Notes under the pieces: generated by a model
Told to the model about the DNA's origin: nothing
The model's input: the letters and a program-made list of their open reading frames with translations, nothing else
Databases searched by the model: none
Assembly (NCBI GenBank): GCA_027364655.1
Contig: DAHXOX010000040.1
Location: 1-33,779, forward strand
Source of the DNA: Paludibacter sp.
GTDB lineage: Bacteria; Bacteroidota; Bacteroidia; Bacteroidales; Paludibacteraceae
Length of the DNA: 33,779 nucleotides
Direction: 5' to 3'
Position numbers and translations under genes: made by a program
In this document: positions 15,596 through 22,434 of the stretch, piece after piece
Numbering within the stretch: position 1 is the stretch's first letter
Layout of the letters: each line of letters begins with the position of its first letter

Positions 15596-15988
15596 ATGAG
15601 CACTAAACCAAAGATTTTGGTTTTCTCGACCGAAAAAATTTCTGATCCCGCGATTGACCTCGCGGGATTATTGAAAAAACATTACCCCAATACAGTTTAT
15701 ACAATCAGTGTTCCTTGCTCAAGCGGCATCAAACCGAGATGGATCATGCAAGCTTATGAGAAAGGTTTTGACGGCGTTTTTATTGCTGCCGACGGCACGG
15801 ATTGTCCATACGGGGAATCATGCGTTGAAAAAACCTCAGACATCATTTCTGTCACACACCAGATGATGAAAGATAAAGGGCTAAAGCCATCACAATTAAA
15901 AATGGCGGCTATCTGCTCTGTGTGCGCCGATCCTTTCGTTGCGCATATTAATAACTTCATGAAGGAACTTGCCAAAAAAGATAATTAA
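15596..15988 (+). CDS. Stand-alone MvhD/FlpD-like iron-sulfur protein
   Basis: This 130-residue protein matches the MvhD/FlpD domain that hands electrons to HdrA and that forms the C-terminal part of QmoB in sulfate reducers. Cysteines lie at 41 (VPCSSGIKPRW), 70 and 76 (TDCPYGESC) and 107 and 110 (ICSVC). The pattern around 64-76 lacks the usual GCH cysteine (IAADGTDC instead), so cluster binding may differ from MvhD. It sits directly before the two HdrA-like genes, 2 bases from the next start, so it probably is a subunit of the same complex, as a split version of the QmoB fusion. Confidence 0.78.
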   Translation: MSTKPKILVFSTEKISDPAIDLAGLLKKHYPNTVYTISVPCSSGIKPRWIMQAYEKGFDGVFIAADGTDCPYGESCVEKTSDIISVTHQMMKDKGLKPSQLKMAAICSVCADPFVAHINNFMKELAKKDN

Positions 15989-15990
15989 TT

Positions 15991-17313
15991 ATGACAGATA
16001 ACCAGAATGCTGCCGCAACCTGCTTAGACGAAACACAATTTGACGTCATGGTTATTGGAGCCGGCATTGCAGGAGCAGAATCGGCGCTCAAACTGGGTGA
16101 TATGGGATATAAGGTTCTGTTAGTAGAAAAGGAACCTTCCATAGGAGGGAAAATGATTCTCCTCAGCAAAGTATTTCCAACGCTCGATTGCGCCGCTTGC
16201 ATCACCACCCCAAAAGTATCGGAAACTGCGAGACATCCGAACATCACCATCCACACCTTAACTGAAGTAGATACGATTCAGCGCAATGCTGATCGTCATT
16301 TCTCGGTTCAACTAACCAAGAAACCCCGTTACGTGGTTGAAAAAGATTGCACCGGATGTCAGGAATGCGAAAATGTTTGTCCTGTGATCACCAAAGATCA
16401 GTTTCAATTTGATTTGACAGCGCGAAAAGCAGTTTACATCCCGTTCAACATTGCGAATCCCCGCATTGCTTTAATTGATATTGAAAACTGCATGCTTTGC
16501 GGCGCTTGTGAAAAAGCATGTCCATCAAATTGTATTGATTTCACACAAAAAGAGCAACAGCTTCAAATCACAGCTAAGTCGGTGATTGTAGCTACAGGTT
16601 TCAAACTGTTCGACCCGATCTCCATTGAACGATACGGCTATGGACGCTACAAAAACGTCATTACTTCCATGCAAATGGAACGTGAATTAGCACCAACACG
16701 CCCTTACAACAACGTATTACGTCCATCCGACGGGAAAATTCCCGACAAGATTGCTTATGTTTTTTGTACAGGATCGCGCGACCACACCGTTGGCAACCCG
16801 ATCTGTTCACAAGTTTGCTGTATGTACTCCACCAAGCAAGCCCAATTGTTGATGGGAGCTTTACCAATGGCCGATATTTCGCTTTACTACATTAATATAC
16901 GCGCTTTTGGAAAAGGTTATAACGAGTTTTATCTTCAGGCCAAAGACATGGGTGCAAACTATGTGAAAGGGAAAATCGGAAAGATCACGGAAAAAGAGAA
17001 TGGAAACCTGATTTTGCGCTTTGAAGATATCCTTACCGGCAAAGTGACTGAAAAAGAACATGACATGGTAGTTCTTTCTGTGGGTTTATTGGCTAATCCG
17101 GCTATTACGCAAGTATTTAAAGGCGAAAAATTAGAATTAGACCCGATTAATTACATTCAACAACCGAACATGCTTCAAAGTCCCGCACAAACTTCTCTGG
17201 AAGGAGTATTTGTGGCAGGTACGGCAACAGGACCAATGGATATACCTGACACAATCATGTCGGCAGGTGCTGCAGCTACCGAAACGTCAAGCTACTTAAA
17301 ACGATTGTCATGA
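15991..17313 (+). CDS. qmoA: HdrA-like flavoprotein, QmoA-type
   Basis: This 440-residue protein is a short HdrA homologue resembling QmoA of the quinone-interacting oxidoreductase. It has the FAD motif G23-A-G25-I-A-G28, C67/C70 (LDCAAC), an inserted ferredoxin pair with C120, C123, C126, C130 and C167, C170, C173, C177, and a third cysteine set C259, C272, C276, C277 (CTGSRD, then CSQVCC). That last set has the spacing that ligates a cluster near the FAD in HdrA. It should transfer electrons, possibly with flavin-based splitting, to or from the membrane subunit. Its stop overlaps the next start by four bases (ATGA), typical of coupled subunits. The symbol is by resemblance; there is no AprAB here. 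Confidence 0.82.
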   Translation: MTDNQNAAATCLDETQFDVMVIGAGIAGAESALKLGDMGYKVLLVEKEPSIGGKMILLSKVFPTLDCAACITTPKVSETARHPNITIHTLTEVDTIQRNADRHFSVQLTKKPRYVVEKDCTGCQECENVCPVITKDQFQFDLTARKAVYIPFNIANPRIALIDIENCMLCGACEKACPSNCIDFTQKEQQLQITAKSVIVATGFKLFDPISIERYGYGRYKNVITSMQMERELAPTRPYNNVLRPSDGKIPDKIAYVFCTGSRDHTVGNPICSQVCCMYSTKQAQLLMGALPMADISLYYINIRAFGKGYNEFYLQAKDMGANYVKGKIGKITEKENGNLILRFEDILTGKVTEKEHDMVVLSVGLLANPAITQVFKGEKLELDPINYIQQPNMLQSPAQTSLEGVFVAGTATGPMDIPDTIMSAGAAATETSSYLKRLS

Positions 17314-19250
17314 AGAAAAAGATAGGTGTTTATGTGTGCCACTGCGGAGGCAACATATCCGATTATGTTGATATAGAAAAGGTTAAAGATGCTGTCAGAG
17401 ACGAAGCTGACGTTTTCTTGGTAAAGAATACGCTTTTTGCTTGTGCCGATTCTTCCCAAAAGATGATGGAAGAAGACATTAAAACACAAGGATTGGATGC
17501 TATGGTCGTTGCTTCGTGCTCGCCCAAACTTCACTTGAATACATTTCGCGGCGTTGCTCAACGTGCAGGACTAAATCCTTACAACTACGTTCAGGTAAAC
17601 ATTCGCGAACAAGACTCATGGGCACACTCTGATAATCCTGCCGGAGCAACCGAAAAAGCCATTCAATTGGTGAAAGCGGGTATTGCTCGTGCCAAAGAAT
17701 CGGAAGCGCTGACTTCGATGAAAATCGCCACAACCAATGCAGTTGCTGTAATAGGAGCTGGGGTTGGCGGCATGCGTACCGCACTGGGTTTGGCTGACAT
17801 GGGAACAGAAGTTTACTTGATCGAAAAGTCATTCTTTGTAGGTGGTCGCACCGCTCAATGGGGTTCTGTTGCTCCCACCAACGATCGTGGAGATGTCTTA
17901 ACAGCCGGATTATTTAATGAGATTCAAAAACGCAGCAATATTAAATTGTTTACGGGAGCCGAGCTGATTGAAAAAACCGGAAGTGTAGGGAATTTCGACA
18001 TTAAAGTAAAAATTCATCCTCGCGGGTTTGACGGTACTGCAACGGCAGATGACATTCAAAAGGCGGTAAAAGCATGTCCCGTTTCAACAACGGATGAATT
18101 TAATTTCGGATTGACTCAACGAACAGCCATTTTAACCCCGCAGAAAGGACAATACCCGCAACAACCGGCTATTGACAAAGCCCTTTGTAATCAATGCGGA
18201 GCTTGCCAAAAAATCAATTCTGCCTTTCAACCGGCTTCCACAAACGAAGAAATTCTAACGTTACACATTGGTGGTTTTGTCGCTAATACCGGCTTTGATC
18301 CGTATGAACCTGCAAAAGGAGAATATGGCTATGGCGAAATTGACAACGTCATTACCCTACCCCAGTTAAAGCGTTTGATTGAGTTGAACGATAATGAATT
18401 AGTTTTCAAAGGCAAAAAAGTAAAGAAGATTGCCTATATCTATTGCGTTGGTAGCCGGCAGGATGATGATGAAGGTAAAAATAAATATTGCTCGCGTTAT
18501 TGCTGTACATCGGCCACGCACACAGGAGTTACCGTCAAGAACAAATACAAAGATATTCTGAATTATCACTTTAACCGTGGCATCCGCACGTATGGCAAAG
18601 CAGAATTGATTTACGGACAAGCCTCCCAACAAGGAGACGTCTTCTTACAATTTACCCTCGACAGCATTCCGCAAGTGGAACGCAAACACAACAAGACGTA
18701 TGTGAAGGTAAAGGATATTCTGACTGCAGGAAAAACCATCGAGACAGATGCCGATTTGGTGGTTTTGGTAACCGGAATGGTTCCTCGTGAAAACGTTAAA
18801 TTAGGCCATTTATTGAAAATACCTGAAGGTCGCGACCATTTCTTCAATGAAATCCACATGAAGCTCAAGCCGGTGGAAACAGTGATTGACGGAGTGATGA
18901 TTGCAGGGACAAGTCAAGCGCCTAAAAACATTCTGGAAACACTCAATTCATCGATGGCCGCTGCAGCTAAAGTCAATTCGGTGTTGACAAAAGGCGAATT
19001 GTCATTGGAACCAACTTTAGCCAAAGTGAATCCGGGAGCTTGCACCTGGTGCGGCAAATGTGCCGAAGCATGTCCGTTCGATGCCATTGTGCAAGTTGAC
19101 AATGAGGGGAAAATGGTGGCCAAAGTCAATGAGTCAAACTGTAAAGGTTGTGGTATGTGTACTCCTGTTTGTCCGACAGATGCCATTGATCTAGATGGAT
19201 TTACAAATGCTCAGATTGGCGCAATGATCGATGCTTTAGCAGAATTATAA
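17310..19250 (+). CDS. qmoB: HdrA-like flavoprotein, QmoB-type
   Basis: This 646-residue protein is a full-length HdrA homologue. The N-terminal domain carries GVYVCHCGGNI (C10, C12), FACAD (C45) and VASCSPK (C70). The FAD loop is G149-A-G-V-G-G154. The set C379, C394, C398, C399 resembles the flavin-adjacent cluster of HdrA. Two C-terminal 4Fe-4S motifs are intact: C578, C581, C584, C588 and C611, C614, C617, C621. The internal ferredoxin insert is degenerate: the first half keeps only C256 and the second has C293, C296 and C299 without a fourth. Unlike QmoB it has no fused MvhD domain; that domain is encoded separately at 15596. Role: electron transfer within a cytoplasmic-face complex. Confidence 0.83.
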   Translation: MKKKIGVYVCHCGGNISDYVDIEKVKDAVRDEADVFLVKNTLFACADSSQKMMEEDIKTQGLDAMVVASCSPKLHLNTFRGVAQRAGLNPYNYVQVNIREQDSWAHSDNPAGATEKAIQLVKAGIARAKESEALTSMKIATTNAVAVIGAGVGGMRTALGLADMGTEVYLIEKSFFVGGRTAQWGSVAPTNDRGDVLTAGLFNEIQKRSNIKLFTGAELIEKTGSVGNFDIKVKIHPRGFDGTATADDIQKAVKACPVSTTDEFNFGLTQRTAILTPQKGQYPQQPAIDKALCNQCGACQKINSAFQPASTNEEILTLHIGGFVANTGFDPYEPAKGEYGYGEIDNVITLPQLKRLIELNDNELVFKGKKVKKIAYIYCVGSRQDDDEGKNKYCSRYCCTSATHTGVTVKNKYKDILNYHFNRGIRTYGKAELIYGQASQQGDVFLQFTLDSIPQVERKHNKTYVKVKDILTAGKTIETDADLVVLVTGMVPRENVKLGHLLKIPEGRDHFFNEIHMKLKPVETVIDGVMIAGTSQAPKNILETLNSSMAAAAKVNSVLTKGELSLEPTLAKVNPGACTWCGKCAEACPFDAIVQVDNEGKMVAKVNESNCKGCGMCTPVCPTDAIDLDGFTNAQIGAMIDALAEL

Positions 19251-19262
19251 ATAAATGATGCG

Positions 19263-19541
19263 ATGGAAAAGAAAGAAAAAACAATAGATATCATCAAGCA
19301 AGAACGTAAGGTTTCTCCTCAAGTGCTTGAAGACCGGAAAACATACAGCCGAAACCGGAAAGCCATTATGGAGGTGCTTAAGGCAGGACCAAAGTCAATT
19401 CCACAAGTAGCAGCCGAGACTCAACTTTCATTGCCGGATACCACTTATTTTATGATGGCGTTATTTAAATTTGGCGATGTCCAAGTTAACAGCTTAGACG
19501 ATATGGACGAGTATTATTTTTATGAACTGAAAAAAAAATAA
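19263..19541 (+). CDS. Small winged-helix protein inside the Qmo-like operon
   Basis: This 92-residue protein has a charged N-terminal helix (KKEKTIDIIKQERKVSPQV) and a DNA-binding-like winged helix (KAIMEVLKAGPKSIPQVAAE, then TQLSLPDTTYFMMALFKFGDVQV). There are no cysteines. It is tucked between the QmoB-like and QmoC-like genes with gaps of 12 and 3 bases, so it is made together with the complex. It could regulate the operon, or be a structural or assembly factor that uses the fold for protein contact. I do not recognise a named family. Confidence 0.7.
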   Translation: MEKKEKTIDIIKQERKVSPQVLEDRKTYSRNRKAIMEVLKAGPKSIPQVAAETQLSLPDTTYFMMALFKFGDVQVNSLDDMDEYYFYELKKK

Positions 19542-19544
19542 GTC

Positions 19545-20597
19545 ATGGCATTGATACAACCTGATCTGACAAAAGAACTCAAAAAATACGGAGCTTTCGA
19601 TTTTAATGCGTGCTACAATTGTGGAACGTGTACTTCTGTTTGCACCCTTTCAACCGAAGACAACTCATTTCCACGTGAAATGGTTCGATACAGTGTTTTA
19701 GGACTGGAAGATGATTTGAAATCATCGCTGAAACCATGGCTTTGTTACTACTGTGGTCAATGTACTGAGAACTGCCCGCAAGAGGCATCTCCAGGTGAAT
19801 TGATGATGTCGTTGCGTCGCTGGTTAACAGCAAAGTATGACTGGACAGGATTGTCCGGATTGTTTTATAAGTCTTGGCCACTCACCGTGCTTGGTTTTAT
19901 CTTAATCCTTGCTGCCGAACTTGGGTTTGCTGCACGCTTGCATTTCCATATCGACCGCATCATGTATTACGGACACTATTTTGAAATGTTTTCGATCTTG
20001 GGCGTGTTTACCATTATACTGCTTCCAAACATCATTCGGATGTGGTATTTCACTATTTTGAAACGAAAGATTAAAGCGCCAATTAAAGCCTATTATACGG
20101 CAATTTCCGACCTGGTTGTGCACATGTTTACGCAAAAACGCTCGTTGGATTGCGATGACAACCAGTTTCGTTGGTTTGAACACTTTATCTTGGTAATCGG
20201 TTATTTAAGTCTGCTCTTCACCACCGTTTTCCTGAATTGGTTTGAGACTCACAATTTGTTTATCAATATTCTTGGGTATGTGGAAAGTATCGTCATCTTT
20301 GTTGTGACGTTCGATTTTGTGAATAGCCGCATCAAAAAGAACAAAGAGATGAACAAGTTTTCGCAACCATCCGATTGGTTTTTTGTTATCTGGTTATTTT
20401 TGATGGGAGTAACTGCTTTTGTGGTACGTTTGTTCATCGATTTGAACTTGATTGAGACAAACAGTTGGGCTTACTTATTTCACTTAATGATTTTGGGTCA
20501 ATGGGCGCTTATCATCGTTCCTTTCGGCAAATGGACACACTTCCTTTATCGTTCGTTTGGCATGTATTTTGCCAAGATTGAAGAATTAGCCAAATAA
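19545..20597 (+). CDS. qmoC: QmoC-like subunit: HdrC ferredoxin fused to a membrane domain
   Basis: This 350-residue protein joins an HdrC-like domain (C23, C26, C29, C33 and C67, C70, C73, C77) to about six membrane helices (near 111-130, 148-168, 213-230, 240-258, 278-298 and 310-328). This is the architecture of QmoC and HdrC-HdrE fusions, which exchange electrons with menaquinone, in QmoC through b-type haems. Candidate haem ligands are H143, H193, H213, H313 and H332; which are used cannot be decided. It closes the operon and provides the quinone link for the two HdrA-like proteins. No CCG-type HdrB catalytic domain is present, so a heterodisulfide-reductase site is not encoded here. Confidence 0.82.
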   Translation: MALIQPDLTKELKKYGAFDFNACYNCGTCTSVCTLSTEDNSFPREMVRYSVLGLEDDLKSSLKPWLCYYCGQCTENCPQEASPGELMMSLRRWLTAKYDWTGLSGLFYKSWPLTVLGFILILAAELGFAARLHFHIDRIMYYGHYFEMFSILGVFTIILLPNIIRMWYFTILKRKIKAPIKAYYTAISDLVVHMFTQKRSLDCDDNQFRWFEHFILVIGYLSLLFTTVFLNWFETHNLFINILGYVESIVIFVVTFDFVNSRIKKNKEMNKFSQPSDWFFVIWLFLMGVTAFVVRLFIDLNLIETNSWAYLFHLMILGQWALIIVPFGKWTHFLYRSFGMYFAKIEELAK

Positions 20598-20628
20598 CAA
20601 AACGCCCATACGCTTCTTACCATACAAC

Positions 20629-20665
20629 GACTCCCTGATTTTGAAAGATCATGGAGTCGCTTTTA
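20629..20665 (+). terminator. Terminator of the DsrE/TusA/Qmo-like operon
   Basis: CGACTCC (20629-20635) pairs with GGAGTCG (20653-20659). An inner TGAT/ATCA pairing extends the stem, and CTTTTATTTG follows. Confidence 0.75.
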
Positions 20666-20759
20666 TTTGTGAGGGGAAGCCTCTTTGTATTATGGCAGGG
20701 GTACATAAATGCTTGTCAATTCATTAGTATACTCGGAATCTCTTTCGGATTTCTCCCGT

Positions 20760-21238
20760 TTACTTCCGCAATCCGAGCTCTTTCGGCCAATACGTGGTTT
20801 TGCCAAGACCCATCCACGCAGCGCCGATATGTCCATGAATCTTTAGGCGGTTGTTATCGCCGAACTTAATGATACATTGATAAGTCTTGCCACTTGCGGG
20901 ATTGTAAATGGTACCGCTTGTCCATTCGTTGTTGTTAGCCGAATAGGTAAAGCCGTTTAATAAGGGAAGCCCCAACATCGGACTATTTCGCAATTGATAA
21001 TCCGGATTTTTTTCATCCAACTTAGGACGACTATTTTCGTTTGGCTCTTGCAACCAGACAATTTTCCCGTAATATTTTCCGTCCGTTGCCCTGTAAATTT
21101 AAATTTGAGAAGATTTACCAGTTGCATTGTCAACCGCATAGTAATAACCGATGATGCGATCAGGTTTGTTTTTCGTTCCTGCTGACGTCAACACCACATT
21201 CCTAAAAATAAGAAAAGGGCAATTGATTTTATCTTCAT
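20760..21238 (-). pseudogene. DUF2147 family protein, broken by a frameshift and a nonsense codon
   Basis: Read on the minus strand, ATG at 21238 starts a signal peptide (MKIKSIALFLFLGM) that soon hits TGA. One frame over, the protein continues as VVLTSAGTKNKPDRIIGYYY, so one base has probably been lost (ATGTGG for an original ATGTTGG). Further on, a single in-frame TAA (21099-21101) interrupts SSQI-stop-IYRATDGKYYG, after which the DUF2147 core resumes in the same frame: VWLQEPN, PKLDEKNP, then MLGLPLLNGF and GTIYNPASGKTYQC. DUF2147 proteins are small exported proteins of unclear role. Both lesions could be sequencing errors, but two together favour a real pseudogene. Confidence 0.8.
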
Positions 21239-21292
21239 AATGAATCCACTTTAAGTTGAGAGCAAAGGTAGCAGAAAATTGCAAAAAACGTG

Positions 21293-21300
21293 TACCTTTG
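21293..21300 (+). promoter_or_regulatory. -7 box of pheS
   Basis: TACCTTTG matches TAnnTTTG exactly, 27 bases before the ATG at 21328. It lies inside the frame extension that would give a longer PheS, which rules that extension out. Confidence 0.55.
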
Positions 21301-21327
21301 CACGAAGAATCAAAGATCGTTATCCAA

Positions 21328-22347
21328 ATGATTACCACCATTCAACAATTAAAGGCTGAGATTGAAAACCTGACAGCCGCAACTAATGAACACGTAGAAG
21401 CACTGCGCATTAAGTATCTGAGCAAAAAAGGAGAGATAGCGCAACTTTTCAATGCATTTCGCGATGTGCCAAATGATCAAAAACGGGAAGTAGGACAACT
21501 GCTTAACGAATTGAAAGAGTTGGCACAAAATAAGATGGAAGCACTTAAAGCCGCAACTACCACTTTGGCAGGACAAACCGATGCTACCGATTTAACACGT
21601 CCGGGCGACCCCATTCTTTTAGGCACAAGGCATCCGATTTCCATTGCTCGCAACAAAATTGTATCAATCTTTTCGCATGTAGGCTTTACCATTGCCGAAG
21701 GCCCTGAAATTGAAGACGACTGGCATGTATTCGGGTCTCTCAACTTTCCTCCCGAACATCCGGCGCGTGACATGCAGGACACATTCTTCATCGAGAAAAA
21801 CCCCGATGTTCTTTTGCGCACACACACATCGTCGGTACAGACTCGCATTATGAGCACCACTCAACCTCCCATCCGCGTGATTTGTCCTGGGCGAGTCTAT
21901 CGCAACGAAGCTATTTCATATCGTGCCCACTGCTTCTTTCATCAGGTTGAAGGATTGTACATCAACAAAAACGTATCTTTTGCCGACCTGAAACAAGTAC
22001 TTCTCTATTTTGCAAAAGAGATGTTCGGTGAAAATACCAAGATCCGTTTGCGCCCTTCCTATTTCCCTTTCACGGAACCTTCAGCCGAAATGGACATATC
22101 ATGTAATCTGTGTGGAGGCGAAGGATGTGCTTTTTGCAAACATACCGGCTGGGTTGAAATACTCGGATGCGGCATGGTCGATCCCAACGTTTTAGAGGCT
22201 TGCGGAATCGATAGCAAAATCTATTCGGGATATGCTTTCGGAATGGGCATTGAACGTATCACCAACCTCAAGTATCAAGTAAAAGACTTACGGATGTTCT
22301 CTGAAAATGACATGCGCTTCCTGCAACAATTTGAAGCTGCATTTTGA
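21328..22347 (+). CDS. pheS: Phenylalanine-tRNA ligase alpha subunit
   Basis: This 339-residue protein charges tRNA-Phe together with PheT. The N-terminal coiled-coil (about residues 1-90) is followed by a class II synthetase core: RHPISIARNKIVSIF, motif 2 in YRNEAISYRAHCFFHQVEG, and motif 3 in GYAFGMGIERITNL. A four-cysteine knuckle (C259, C262, C267, C270) followed by KHTGWVEILG is the usual PheS insertion. The ATG at 21328 gives the normal length; an in-frame ATG at 21256 would add 24 unrelated residues and precede the promoter box. pheT is not adjacent, as often in Bacteroidetes. The gene is probably monocistronic. Confidence 0.95.
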   Translation: MITTIQQLKAEIENLTAATNEHVEALRIKYLSKKGEIAQLFNAFRDVPNDQKREVGQLLNELKELAQNKMEALKAATTTLAGQTDATDLTRPGDPILLGTRHPISIARNKIVSIFSHVGFTIAEGPEIEDDWHVFGSLNFPPEHPARDMQDTFFIEKNPDVLLRTHTSSVQTRIMSTTQPPIRVICPGRVYRNEAISYRAHCFFHQVEGLYINKNVSFADLKQVLLYFAKEMFGENTKIRLRPSYFPFTEPSAEMDISCNLCGGEGCAFCKHTGWVEILGCGMVDPNVLEACGIDSKIYSGYAFGMGIERITNLKYQVKDLRMFSENDMRFLQQFEAAF

Positions 22348-22401
22348 CAATTAATAAGAGAAAAAATTCATTATATATTCTCCGTGAATTCGTTTTTTAA
22401 T

Positions 22402-22409
22402 TATCTTTG
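22402..22409 (+). promoter_or_regulatory. -7 box of the carboxyltransferase gene
   Basis: TATCTTTG matches TAnnTTTG exactly and lies 25 bases before the ATG at 22435. No clear -33 element is seen. Confidence 0.45.
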
Positions 22410-22434
22410 TCCATAATCTAAATACAAACAGCTT

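Noticed and set aside
15991-20597. Classical heterodisulfide reductase or sulfate-reduction Qmo operon
   Set aside because: There is no HdrB with CCG domains and no aprAB or sat in the window, so neither name is justified beyond subunit resemblance.
20957-21139. 60-residue minus-strand frame in the DUF2147 region
   Set aside because: It is an out-of-frame reading of the DUF2147 pseudogene; the family sequence lies in another frame.
21256-21327. 24-codon N-terminal extension of pheS
   Set aside because: It lies before and across the -7 box and does not resemble PheS; the ATG at 21328 gives the normal start.
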